Made by a program: the position numbers and the translations under genes. 54,347 nucleotides of DNA from Shimia sp. (lineage in GTDB: Bacteria; Pseudomonadota; Alphaproteobacteria; Rhodobacterales; Rhodobacteraceae), in the NCBI GenBank assembly GCA_024224295.1, contig JAAENN010000349.1:1-54347 (forward strand), in the 5' to 3' direction. Positions within the stretch are counted from its first letter, which is position 1. Each line of letters starts with the position of its first letter. This document shows, in pieces, positions 1 to 7,345 of this stretch. The notes beneath the pieces are model-generated. The model searched no databases, was not told the origin of the DNA, and was given only the letters and a program-made list of their open reading frames with translations.

Positions 1-1
1 C

Positions 2-292
2 GACTATGTCGTGGAATACGCGGGCGGGAAAATCAAGAGTATCCGCAAAGGATTCGAGGGAGCGGTCGAACGGGCCGGACTGAAAGACGTGACGCTCCAC
101 ACTATTCGCCATTCTGCAGCGGTTCATATGGTTGCCGGAGGAGTGCCAATGGAGAAAGTCGCTCAATATCTGGGACACTCAAACGTGGCGATTACTTACT
201 CTACATATGCCCGCTATGCGCCGGACCATTTAGCTGATGCCGCCGGTATTCTCGACTTTGACCAAATCCGAAATGAAAAGAGCGTGAGCTAA
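2..292 (+). CDS. Tyrosine recombinase (phage-type integrase), C-terminal fragment cut by the window edge
   Basis: Open from the first in-frame codon of the window, so the start lies to the left. The visible part is the C-terminal catalytic half of a tyrosine recombinase: LHTIRHSAAVHMVAGG carries the HxxR box, QYLGHSNVAIT holds the second conserved histidine, and STYARYAP holds the tyrosine nucleophile. Such enzymes integrate or excise phages and islands at tRNA genes. The gene stops 53 bp from the 3' end of a tRNA-Val gene that points toward it, the usual layout at the end of an integrated element. I infer a prophage or island to the left. Only about 96 residues are visible, so activity cannot be judged. 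Confidence 0.85.
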   Translation, partial: DYVVEYAGGKIKSIRKGFEGAVERAGLKDVTLHTIRHSAAVHMVAGGVPMEKVAQYLGHSNVAITYSTYARYAPDHLADAAGILDFDQIRNEKSVS

Positions 293-345
293 AGTTCAAC
301 GAACTGACGCACACTTTGTAAAAACACGGAAATGCGTTGACTTAA

Positions 346-421
<76 letters not shown>

Positions 422-537
422 GGTAGGCGGGGATTTAGCTTCTACCGCTGAGACATGCAAGCCCCCATTTCGAACTTTCTTTGCGTCTCCATCAACTTCC
501 TCATAAGGTTGCCGCAAAAAAGGAAAAAGAACGGCTC

Positions 538-1539
538 ATGCCTGATCCAATAGTACCAAAAGGTGTCGCCCACGTTGCCGTTGAGGCGGTCGAGTCCCCC
601 GATCCGATTGTATTCGCGCTACAACCAAATCTTTCAATGCTGGCTTTCACCTCGGCGGTCGAAACCCTGCGCATCGCGAACCAGCTCACCGGACAGATTC
701 TTTACACGTGGACTACAATGTCTGAGACCGGTGAAAATGTGCGCTGTTCAAATGGAATCGAAATCGGAATCGATGCCCGGCTTGGAGATACACCTCCTTC
801 CGCATGTGTTTTTGTCTGTTCAGGGGTTGAGCCTGAGCGCGCGGCGACTGCGAAGGTTTCGGATTGGATTCGCCATCAATGGCGCACCGGTCGTCGCGTG
901 GGCGGTCTTTGCACTGGCGCTTTCACATTGGCTAAAGCGGGAATACTCGAAGGTAAGGATTTCACTCTTCACTGGGAGAACATCACACCCTTTCGAGAAC
1001 TATACCCGACACTGGATCCCCTAGAACAACTCTACGCAATCGACGACCGCATCATGACTTGCGGTGGCGGCGTGGCGGCGATGGATCTCTTCTTGAAACT
1101 GATTTACGATCGTCACGGCGCACCCTTGGCCCGTGCAGTGCTCAACATGTGCCTCCATACGGTGCAGCGCTCGGAAACAGATCGACAGCAAAGCTCCACT
1201 GCCGCTGTGATTGGCAACCGCAACGACAAACTGGTCAAAATCATCGCTCACTTCGAAGAGAACCTAGAGGACTCGATCGACCTTGACGGCGTCGCCCGCG
1301 GGCTAGGCGTGTCCCGCCGCCAAATGGAACGCCTGTTCAAAACTCACCTGAACACAACACCCAAACGCTTCCTCCAAGACTTACGCTTGCAACGTGCACG
1401 TATCCTACTAGCAGAAACCGACATGCCAGTGGTCGATGTGGCCATTGCCTGCGGGTATGAGTCCGCTGGCAACTTCTCCAAACGTTTCCGCGAAGCCTAC
1501 GGTATTTCACCACACCGCTTTTCCGCAGGCCACGGTTAA
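538..1539 (+). CDS. GlxA/CdhR-type AraC family transcriptional regulator
   Basis: 333 aa. Residues about 20-190 form the DJ-1/PfpI-like sensor domain typical of the GlxA group: LQPNLSMLAFTSAVETLR near the start and GGLCTGAFTLAKAG around the nucleophile-elbow position. The last about 100 residues form the AraC double helix-turn-helix (GVARGLGVSRRQMERLF, then CGYESAGNFSKRFREAYG). The ATG at 538 is chosen because it follows AAGGAAAAAGA; the frame is open further upstream without a ribosome site. Relatives include GbdR and CdhR, activators of glycine-betaine and carnitine catabolism, and the N-terminus resembles them, but no catabolic genes are adjacent, so the effector is unknown. The gene sits alone between two tRNA-Val genes. 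Confidence 0.85.
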   Translation: MPDPIVPKGVAHVAVEAVESPDPIVFALQPNLSMLAFTSAVETLRIANQLTGQILYTWTTMSETGENVRCSNGIEIGIDARLGDTPPSACVFVCSGVEPERAATAKVSDWIRHQWRTGRRVGGLCTGAFTLAKAGILEGKDFTLHWENITPFRELYPTLDPLEQLYAIDDRIMTCGGGVAAMDLFLKLIYDRHGAPLARAVLNMCLHTVQRSETDRQQSSTAAVIGNRNDKLVKIIAHFEENLEDSIDLDGVARGLGVSRRQMERLFKTHLNTTPKRFLQDLRLQRARILLAETDMPVVDVAIACGYESAGNFSKRFREAYGISPHRFSAGHG

Positions 1540-1591
1540 GGGAAAAAAGAAACGGGCGCTCAACCACTTAAGGGAGCGCCCACTTAAAGAA

Positions 1592-1667
<76 letters not shown>

Positions 1668-1685
1668 GGTGAGCGGCTTCTAACC

Positions 1686-2132
1686 TCACTCTGCAGGCTC
1701 TGCAAGCCCCTCTTTTTCACTTTCTTCGCTGTCTGCGTTTTTCCGGCGCAATCTCAGATTTACGACCCGAACATCATCCAAATCCTTGCTGTTTTGGACC
1801 TTGAGCTTGCCAAGCTCTGGTATATTTAGACCACGCCCCGCAGAAAGCGTTTCACCCAGGATAGCCAAAGCGGCTTCGATCGCTGGCTTTGCGTCACGCT
1901 TTTTCACCCCTGCCCGCGCAACGGCAGACTCAATCAACTCCTTTTTGCGCATCATATCAATGCCAGTATCTTCTGAGCCACCATCACTGACGTCAGCTTC
2001 TAATACTGTCGACGGCTCAGCAGCCTCGGCAATTTCTTTCAGGCTGGCGCTTGTTTTGCGGGATGCTGTCGTACGTGCACGCGACTTGCTCGTGGATACG
2101 CGCTTACGCGTCGATGCGGGGGCCTTTGCCAT
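1686..2132 (-). CDS. HU family DNA-binding protein with basic N-terminal tail
   Basis: 148 aa. Residues about 60-130 match the HU/IHF fold: MRKKELIESAVARAGVKKRD at the N-terminal helices and LNIPELGKLKVQ where HU has its core beta motif. It is longer than normal HU (about 90 aa) because of a Lys/Arg/Ser/Ala-rich first 35 residues plus an acidic linker, and it ends in an acidic tail. Basic extensions of this sort bind DNA non-specifically in histone-H1-like bacterial proteins. The canonical DNA-binding arm is poorly conserved here. I infer a nucleoid-associated protein; there is no evidence linking it to the neighbouring PHA genes beyond position. Confidence 0.75.
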   Translation of the reverse strand: MAKAPASTRKRVSTSKSRARTTASRKTSASLKEIAEAAEPSTVLEADVSDGGSEDTGIDMMRKKELIESAVARAGVKKRDAKPAIEAALAILGETLSAGRGLNIPELGKLKVQNSKDLDDVRVVNLRLRRKNADSEESEKEGLAEPAE

Positions 2133-2287
2133 GACGTTCTACCTCACTGGTCTGCTCAACAAGTCAACCATAGCATTGGCACCGAAAAAAGACAGACAAA
2201 TCGGGGATTTGGCACAATATCTATACGAGAATCAAAAGTGGCGCACAAAATGCGCCACCCAAAGTATGTCCAAACAATCAAAATGCG

Positions 2288-2839
2288 TTACTTGAGTTTG
2301 GATAGCTTTTCCTGCAATTCAGCCAGTTGTTTCTTGATATCGTCGAGATCTTCACCCTCTCCCGGCGCAGCTTCCGCTTTCTCATTCACAGGTGCGGAGC
2401 TGCCCGGCCAGGGCATGCCACCAGTCATAGCCTTCATAAAAGCCTCTTGCTGCGCCTGCATTGCTTCCAGGCCTGGCATCGCCATCCCTGTCCCCATACT
2501 TTCCATGACTTTTTCCTGGCTCTCCCGCAGCATATCAAAGGAGGTCTGCAAGAACTGCGGCACCATTGAAGTTGCCTGTGTGGTATAGGCCCGCACCAGA
2601 TCATTGAGTACATTCACCGGCAATACATTCTCGCCACGGCTCTCGTGTTCGGCAATGATTTGAAGAAGATACTGACGGGTCAGATCATCTCCACTTTTCA
2701 AATCGATAATTTGTACTTCCCGCCCCGACCGAATAAATCCAGCGATGTCATCCAATGTGACATAGTCACTGGTCTCAGTGTTGTAGAGACGCCGGCTGGC
2801 GTATCGTTTGATCAGCAGCGGTTTGTTATCTTCGCCCAC
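2288..2839 (-). CDS. phaR: PhaR, polyhydroxyalkanoate synthesis repressor
   Basis: 183 aa from a GTG start at 2839, chosen because GGGGAGA precedes it by a normal distance and because KPLLIKRYASRRLYNT is the usual beginning of the family's N-terminal DNA-binding domain. The second domain (about residues 60-110, QYLLQIIAEHESRG) binds PHA granules. The C-terminus is a Met/Gln-rich stretch and a coiled coil (KKQLAELQEKLSKL). In Paracoccus and Rhodobacter relatives PhaR represses phaP and its own gene and is released when it binds nascent PHA. It is the last gene of phaC-phaP-phaR, separated from phaP by a terminator and its own leader. Confidence 0.93.
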   Translation of the reverse strand: MGEDNKPLLIKRYASRRLYNTETSDYVTLDDIAGFIRSGREVQIIDLKSGDDLTRQYLLQIIAEHESRGENVLPVNVLNDLVRAYTTQATSMVPQFLQTSFDMLRESQEKVMESMGTGMAMPGLEAMQAQQEAFMKAMTGGMPWPGSSAPVNEKAEAAPGEGEDLDDIKKQLAELQEKLSKLK

Positions 2840-2859
2840 GTCAATCTCCCCAAGTATTC

Positions 2860-2897
2860 TGCGCGCTGCAGAAAAGCCTATGCGACTGCAGCACAAA
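2860..2897. promoter_or_regulatory. Possible PhaR autoregulatory site upstream of phaR
   Basis: The phaR leader contains CTGCGCGCTGCAG and, about 20 bp away, GACTGCAGCAC. Both carry the CTGC/GCAG core reported for PhaR binding in Paracoccus. The repeats are less symmetric than the site at 3528-3552. Autoregulation is known for the family; assignment here is inference. Confidence 0.4.
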
Positions 2898-2924
2898 AAG
2901 AAAGAGCGGGCATAATGCCCGCTC
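2891..2924 (-). terminator. Rho-independent terminator downstream of phaP
   Basis: Perfect stem GAGCGGGC/GCCCGCTC at 2904-2924 with a short loop. On the minus strand it is followed by TTTCTTTTT (2891-2903). It lies 51 bp past the phaP stop and before the phaR start, so it probably limits read-through from the abundant phasin transcript. Confidence 0.85.
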
Positions 2925-2975
2925 ACGCAATCTGCACCCATAGGGAGGAAGCTGGGTGCCGATTGACGATATTTC

Positions 2976-3422
2976 TTACTTAGAGGTCGCTTTTTTCGCG
3001 GCTGCGGTCACGTCGTTGGTGGCCTTTTTCACAGCTGCAGTTGCCTCTTCAGTCGCTTCTTTGCCCGCAGACATAAGCAGCTCTACAGTTTCCATCTGAA
3101 CTTTTTTCGCAACTTCAGCGAAGGCCGCCATGTTTTCAGCAGCAACTTCAGCCTGCGCAGATGCAAAATCAGTCATCGCCTTGGCGTAATCGGCTGGGTC
3201 TTCTTTGGCTTTGGACATATCGCCCAGTTTCGCCAGAGTGTCTTTGGTCCATTTGGTGGAGATCTCGGAGGACTTCTCAGCCGCGCCCAGAGCAACAGTG
3301 GTCAGCTTTTCATTCAGTGCTGCAGAGTTTTTGAACGCATCTTCAAAAGCAGATGTATCAACCGGGAATGCGCCCAATACGTCTTTGAACATTGCGGTCA
3401 TGTCCTGTGTCGCTTTAGCCAT
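2976..3422 (-). CDS. phaP: PhaP phasin family protein
   Basis: 148 aa, starting MAKATQDMTAMFKDVLGAFP, mostly amphipathic helix rich in Ala, Lys and Glu, without signal peptide or membrane segment. This is the phasin_2 type: small proteins that coat PHA granules and control their size and number. The family assignment rests on composition, on the motif region QAEVAAENMAAFAEVAKKVQ and on position between phaC and phaR. The C-terminus is an Ala/Lys-rich tail (AAVKKATNDVTAAAKKA). A palindromic PhaR-like site lies about 110 bp upstream, fitting strong induction when granules form. Confidence 0.9.
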   Translation of the reverse strand: MAKATQDMTAMFKDVLGAFPVDTSAFEDAFKNSAALNEKLTTVALGAAEKSSEISTKWTKDTLAKLGDMSKAKEDPADYAKAMTDFASAQAEVAAENMAAFAEVAKKVQMETVELLMSAGKEATEEATAAVKKATNDVTAAAKKATSK

Positions 3423-3527
3423 TGGTATAGTTCCTTAAACAAATGACAGCCCGTGAAGATGAGGAGTATGGGCTGCGTTTCTAGTCTCTGGACACAATAT
3501 GCTTTCTGCGTCGCGGCATTTCAAGAT

Positions 3528-3552
3528 ATTTTTGCTGCACTGCAGCAAAAAT
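3528..3552. promoter_or_regulatory. Likely PhaR operator upstream of phaP
   Basis: Perfect 25-bp palindrome: ATTTTTGCTGCA, one central C, TGCAGCAAAAAT. It is TGC-rich, as described for PhaR sites in Paracoccus denitrificans, and lies in the 144-bp gap between the phaC stop and the phaP start. On the minus strand it would also end phaC transcripts as a hairpin flanked by T runs, so it may act as both operator and terminator. Confidence 0.7.
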
Positions 3553-3566
3553 CTTACAAACCGCTG

Positions 3567-5360
3567 TTATTTATATGCTTTTCTCAAGACATAGCTGCCT
3601 GGCGCATCGCCGAGGGCCGGATGTTGCGCATCACCATGCTGCCGTGCTGCGATCTTTTTACCTGACTTCTTTGACAACCAGGCGTCCCAGCGCGGCCACC
3701 AAGACCCCTCATGAAACGTAGCCCCATCCATCCACTCGTCCGCGGAACCTTTTACATCCGTATTTGTGAAGTGGCCGTATTTCATTTTACTTGGCGGATT
3801 AACGATCCCTGCAATATGCCCGGACTGGGAGACAATAAAAGTCTTAGACCGACTCTTGGACTTCTGAAAACCGTGGTAGCAATCCTTCCAGCGCGCAATG
3901 TGATCTGTTTCACAGGTCACAGCACAAACCGGCACATCCACGTCGGAGATCTTCAGGGTTGTGCCACATAGCTCAACCCCCTCGCCCACAAACTTATTTG
4001 CCTGACACAACTCGCGCAAATACTGATGCGCCATCTTGCCTGGCAAGCCAGATCCATCACCATTCCAATAGAGCAAATCAAAAGCGGGCGGTGCCTCGCC
4101 CATAAAATAGCTTTTGATTGCGGGTCCATAAATCAGGTCATTGGACCGCAGGAAGCTAAACGTGCGCTGCATAATAAAAGATCGCAGCACGCCAAACTCG
4201 TTAACTTCATCATCAATCCCGTCGATAAAGTCATCCTGCAAAAATGGTGTGAACTCGCCTTGATCCGAGAAGTCTGTCAGCGTCGTGAAGAAAGTCGCCG
4301 ACTTTACCGATTTATCACCGCGCTGTTTCATCAACGACAACGTCAGATGCAGCGTGGTTCCCGCAATACAATAGCCAACGGCATTCACCTGCTTCTGATT
4401 GGTGATATCCTTGACTTGCGCAATCGCCTCAAGGAATCCTTCCTTGATGTAATCATCCAAGCCCACGTCCGCATAAGTCGGATCAGGGTTCACCCAGCTC
4501 ACCACAAAGACAGTATACCCCTGATCAACACACCAACGGATCAGGCTGTTCTGCTCCTTTAGGTCCAGGATGTAGTACTTGTTGATCCACGGCGGGAAAA
4601 TGATCAGCGGGATCTCGTGCACGGTCTCGGTGGATGGCGTGAATTGCAACAGCTCAAACATCCGATTGCGAAACACCACTTTGCCCGGCGCCGTCGCAAT
4701 GTTGCGGCCGATCTCGAACGCGTCTTCATCTGCCAACTTGACCAACATCTCGCCATTGTTGGCTTCCAGATCTGAAATCAAGTTCTGCAATCCGTCGATC
4801 AACGACTGCCCTTCAGTCTCGACAGCCTTCTCCAGCGCTTCTGGGTTGGTACCCAGAAAATTGGTTGGCGACATCATATCGACAATCTGGCTCGAGAAAT
4901 ACTCGATGCGTTGTTTGTCTTTGGCTGAGAGGCCCTGAAGTTCGCCGACGGCGGCTTTGAGCGCCTCCGCATTGCGCATGTACTGTTGTTTCAGAAGATT
5001 GAAATAAGGGTGCGACTTCCACATCGGATGAGAGAATCGCCGGTCCGTTGGTGTGTCATCCTGCGGTGCAGAAAACTGCCCCTTTAACATTAAGTTTTGT
5101 GCGTCGACGAAGGATTTAACCGACTTACTCCACAGATCCAGCTGGTTTTCGATCACCTTTCCGGGGTTGTCGACCACCGCCCGCCAATAGGCACTGGCCG
5201 CATTCATAAACACTTCAGGTTCAGGAGAATTTAAATCATTTCTCAATGGCTTATGATGACTGAGAACCTCAGTCAGTCGCCGCGATAAAGCTTCAACTTT
5301 TGCCAAATTGGCGTTTAGGCGTTCCATTTTTTCGCCCGATTCAGTCTCATTTGTTGTCAT
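3567..5360 (-). CDS. phaC: PhaC, class I poly(3-hydroxyalkanoate) synthase
   Basis: 597 aa, the usual class I length. It polymerises (R)-3-hydroxyacyl-CoA into PHA on the granule surface. The catalytic triad is visible: Cys331 in the lipase-like box GYCIAGTTL, Asp486 in CETDHIARWKD and His515 in SQSGHIAGIVNPP. The N-terminal about 100 residues are the variable domain; the alpha/beta-hydrolase core starts near PLIIFPPWINKYYI (about 251). The start has only a weak AGG upstream, but the frame begins here. It heads phaC-phaP-phaR and is divergent from phaZ, with a PhaR-like site between them. Confidence 0.97.
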   Translation of the reverse strand: MTTNETESGEKMERLNANLAKVEALSRRLTEVLSHHKPLRNDLNSPEPEVFMNAASAYWRAVVDNPGKVIENQLDLWSKSVKSFVDAQNLMLKGQFSAPQDDTPTDRRFSHPMWKSHPYFNLLKQQYMRNAEALKAAVGELQGLSAKDKQRIEYFSSQIVDMMSPTNFLGTNPEALEKAVETEGQSLIDGLQNLISDLEANNGEMLVKLADEDAFEIGRNIATAPGKVVFRNRMFELLQFTPSTETVHEIPLIIFPPWINKYYILDLKEQNSLIRWCVDQGYTVFVVSWVNPDPTYADVGLDDYIKEGFLEAIAQVKDITNQKQVNAVGYCIAGTTLHLTLSLMKQRGDKSVKSATFFTTLTDFSDQGEFTPFLQDDFIDGIDDEVNEFGVLRSFIMQRTFSFLRSNDLIYGPAIKSYFMGEAPPAFDLLYWNGDGSGLPGKMAHQYLRELCQANKFVGEGVELCGTTLKISDVDVPVCAVTCETDHIARWKDCYHGFQKSKSRSKTFIVSQSGHIAGIVNPPSKMKYGHFTNTDVKGSADEWMDGATFHEGSWWPRWDAWLSKKSGKKIAARQHGDAQHPALGDAPGSYVLRKAYK

Positions 5361-5385
5361 ATTAACCTATTCGCCCTAATGTCGC

Positions 5386-5397
5386 TGCTGTGCAGCA
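5386..5397. promoter_or_regulatory. Candidate PhaR site between phaC and phaZ
   Basis: The 107-bp divergent gap contains TGCTG-TG-CAGCA, an inverted repeat with the same TGC/GCA core as the palindrome before phaP. Its position about 25 bp from the phaC start could affect phaC and perhaps phaZ. It is weaker than the 3528-3552 site. Confidence 0.5.
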
Positions 5398-5467
5398 TTA
5401 ACCAAGCGCCCCCTCAATGTTACTGGGGATTTACTAGGGTGCATAGCCCAACGATAGGACGAAGCAC

Positions 5468-6754
5468 ATGCGATACATGTCCACGTATGACCTCATGGAA
5501 ACCATGCGCAACACCAACCAATGGTTGGGCGCAACAGCGAGCGCCATGGCCTCCTACCCGGCCTTTGCATTGATCCCCAATCCCGGCTTGCAGTGGATGG
5601 CCGCCTGGGGCGAAGTCACCGAACGCGCCTTCCAACGCATGATTGTAAAGCCCGATTGGGGTATCGACAGCTTCACCTGCGAAGACGGCAAGGACCACAT
5701 CGTCAACATCAATACCGTGATCGAACGCCCCTTTGGGGATCTGATCCACTTTGAGGTTTCCGGCCGAAAACCGATGAAACGCAAAGTCATGCTGGTGGCA
5801 CCGATGTCCGGTCACTACGCCACCCTGCTGCGCTCCACGGTAAAGAGCCTGATTGCAGATTGCGAAGTCTATATCACTGATTGGCACAACGCACGCGACA
5901 TCCCTGTGTCCCAGGGCAAATTCGATGTAGAGGACTACACCCTCTACCTTGTCGATTTTATGAAAGAGCTTGGACCCGACACCCATGTGATCGCCGTGTG
6001 CCAGCCTGCACCGCTCACACTGGCGGCCACTGCCTATCTCGCCGAAGAAGATCCCGCTGCGCAGCCCCGCTCCCTGACCCTGATTGGCGGCCCGATCGAC
6101 CCAAACGCCGCCGCTACTGAGGTGACCGATTTTGGCCACCGCGTGGCCATGGGGCAGCTTGAAGAAACCATGATCCAGCGGGTTGGCTTCAAATACCCCG
6201 GCGTCGGCCGCATGGTCTATCCGGGCCTGCTACAACTCTCGTCCTTCATGTCGATGAATGGAGAGCGTCACTCAAGGGCGTTTAACGACCAGATCATGCG
6301 CGTGTCCCGGGGCGAAGCCTCTGATCACGACGCCCATAACCGATTCTACGACGAATACCTCGCCGTCATGGACATGACCGCCGAGTTCTATCTCTCCACG
6401 GTGGAGCGAATCTTCAAAAACGGCGAAATCGCCAACAACGAATTTGTTGTGGCTGGCAGAAAAGTCGACATTGGCAAGATCACCACCGTGGCCGTTAAAA
6501 CCGTCGAAGGTGCCAAGGATGACATCACCGCGCCCGGTCAATGTATCGCTGCATTGGACCTTTGTTCTGGTCTGCCAGACAATAAAAAGGCAAGCCACGT
6601 TGAACCCGGCGCAGGTCACTATGGGATTTTTGCAGGCAAGAGCTGGCGCAATAACATCCGCCCCTTGGTGCTGGAGTTCATCGACGCCAACGCAGATGCA
6701 CCAAAGAAAAAGGCGGCTACGCGCAAGCCCGCTAATAAAAACACTGCTGCCTAA
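5468..6754 (+). CDS. phaZ: PhaZ, intracellular polyhydroxyalkanoate depolymerase
   Basis: 428 aa; start chosen at 5468, eight bases after AGGA. Intracellular PHA depolymerase of the Cupriavidus/Rhodobacter type: no signal peptide, with a cysteine (VIAVCQPAPLTLAATAY) in place of the lipase-box serine, as in PhaZ of Cupriavidus necator. Other family blocks are APMSGHYATLLRSTV, DWHNARDIPVS and HYGIFAGKSWRNNIRP, the last carrying the catalytic histidine. The Lys/Ala-rich C-terminal tail is likely disordered. It hydrolyses stored PHA and is placed divergently from phaC, the standard arrangement in Rhodobacteraceae. Confidence 0.95.
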   Translation: MRYMSTYDLMETMRNTNQWLGATASAMASYPAFALIPNPGLQWMAAWGEVTERAFQRMIVKPDWGIDSFTCEDGKDHIVNINTVIERPFGDLIHFEVSGRKPMKRKVMLVAPMSGHYATLLRSTVKSLIADCEVYITDWHNARDIPVSQGKFDVEDYTLYLVDFMKELGPDTHVIAVCQPAPLTLAATAYLAEEDPAAQPRSLTLIGGPIDPNAAATEVTDFGHRVAMGQLEETMIQRVGFKYPGVGRMVYPGLLQLSSFMSMNGERHSRAFNDQIMRVSRGEASDHDAHNRFYDEYLAVMDMTAEFYLSTVERIFKNGEIANNEFVVAGRKVDIGKITTVAVKTVEGAKDDITAPGQCIAALDLCSGLPDNKKASHVEPGAGHYGIFAGKSWRNNIRPLVLEFIDANADAPKKKAATRKPANKNTAA

Positions 6755-6783
6755 AGCAGCGCTTCCGCGACCTCCGCACAGAA

Positions 6784-6815
6784 ATGGGGCGAACGTTTGT
6801 CACGATTCGCCCCAT
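6784..6815 (+). terminator. Probable terminator hairpin after phaZ
   Basis: Ten-base perfect arms ATGGGGCGAA and TTCGCCCCAT with a 12-base loop, 30 bp past the phaZ stop. No clear T run follows, so efficiency is uncertain. Confidence 0.5.
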
Positions 6816-6868
6816 TGTTGAATTGAGTGGCCACCGTTGCAAAAGATGCACAGCAACAACCCGCAAGA

Positions 6869-6911
6869 TTTTCCACATAGGTTCGGCGCCAAATCTACAT
6901 ATTGTGGATAA
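6869..6911. promoter_or_regulatory. Pair of DnaA-box-like sites in the nrdJ leader
   Basis: TTTTCCACA at 6869-6877 and, inverted, TTATCCACA (read on the minus strand, 6903-6911). The second is a perfect consensus DnaA box; the first fits TTWTNCACA. They lie about 440 bp before nrdJ. In E. coli DnaA regulates the nrdAB promoter, so a role in timing nucleotide synthesis is plausible but inferred. Confidence 0.5.
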
Positions 6912-7136
6912 CTTCTCCTCCCCCAATCCCCCCTAAGCAGAAACACCTTTTTTCAAACGTTTAGCGGAATTAACCAATATTAACGGGTTCTAAACACCCC
7001 TGTGGAGGAATCAGAAACCCTGCGCGAGTCGCCGTCAGCCTGTTTCCGTCAACAGAAAAAATCCTGATTTTTCGTAAATAAATTCGTTGACCCTTTAGGG
7101 GCGGATACGCCAGTTTGTGGCAGCAGCCAAGAAAGC

Positions 7137-7152
7137 CCACTAGATATAGTGG
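7137..7152. promoter_or_regulatory. NrdR box upstream of nrdJ
   Basis: CCACTAGATATAGTGG is a near-perfect match to the palindromic NrdR box (ACACWATATMTWGTGT-like). A weaker half match (TTTGTGGC) lies 32 bp upstream, the distance typical of paired NrdR boxes. NrdR is the ATP/dATP-sensing repressor of ribonucleotide reductase genes, so this supports dNTP feedback control of nrdJ. Confidence 0.75.
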
Positions 7153-7345
7153 CGACCACGGCGGCGGGTACAACTTCATACAAATGCCCTTCTGGGTCTG
7201 TTGTAGCGGCACATGCACTGCATATGCCAAGCGGTATCCCTATGCCTGATGGTTCGCCGCTTTACTGCAAGGGCTCACAACGGCCGCGCGTTGAGATGCA
7301 CAAAACGTGCACGTTGGGACATTTGGAACCGGGATGAAGACAGGC

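Larger units (their letters stand above)
6816..7345. other. Long gene-free leader of nrdJ
   Basis: 530 bp without a convincing gene. Besides the DnaA-box pair and the NrdR box listed separately, it holds TTAACCAATATTAAC at 6970-6984, similar to a CtrA site but with a six-base instead of seven-base spacer. Because nrdJ is B12-dependent I looked for a cobalamin riboswitch and did not find the conserved B12 box. A small GTG-started frame at 7149-7337 overlaps the nrdJ start and has no convincing ribosome site. Confidence 0.6.

Noticed and set aside
7149-7337. A 62-residue leader frame ahead of nrdJ
   Set aside because: GTG start inside the NrdR box, no ribosome site and overlaps the nrdJ start; no support as a gene.
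6816-7345. A cobalamin riboswitch before the B12-dependent nrdJ
   Set aside because: The conserved B12-box and adjacent core were not found on the plus strand.
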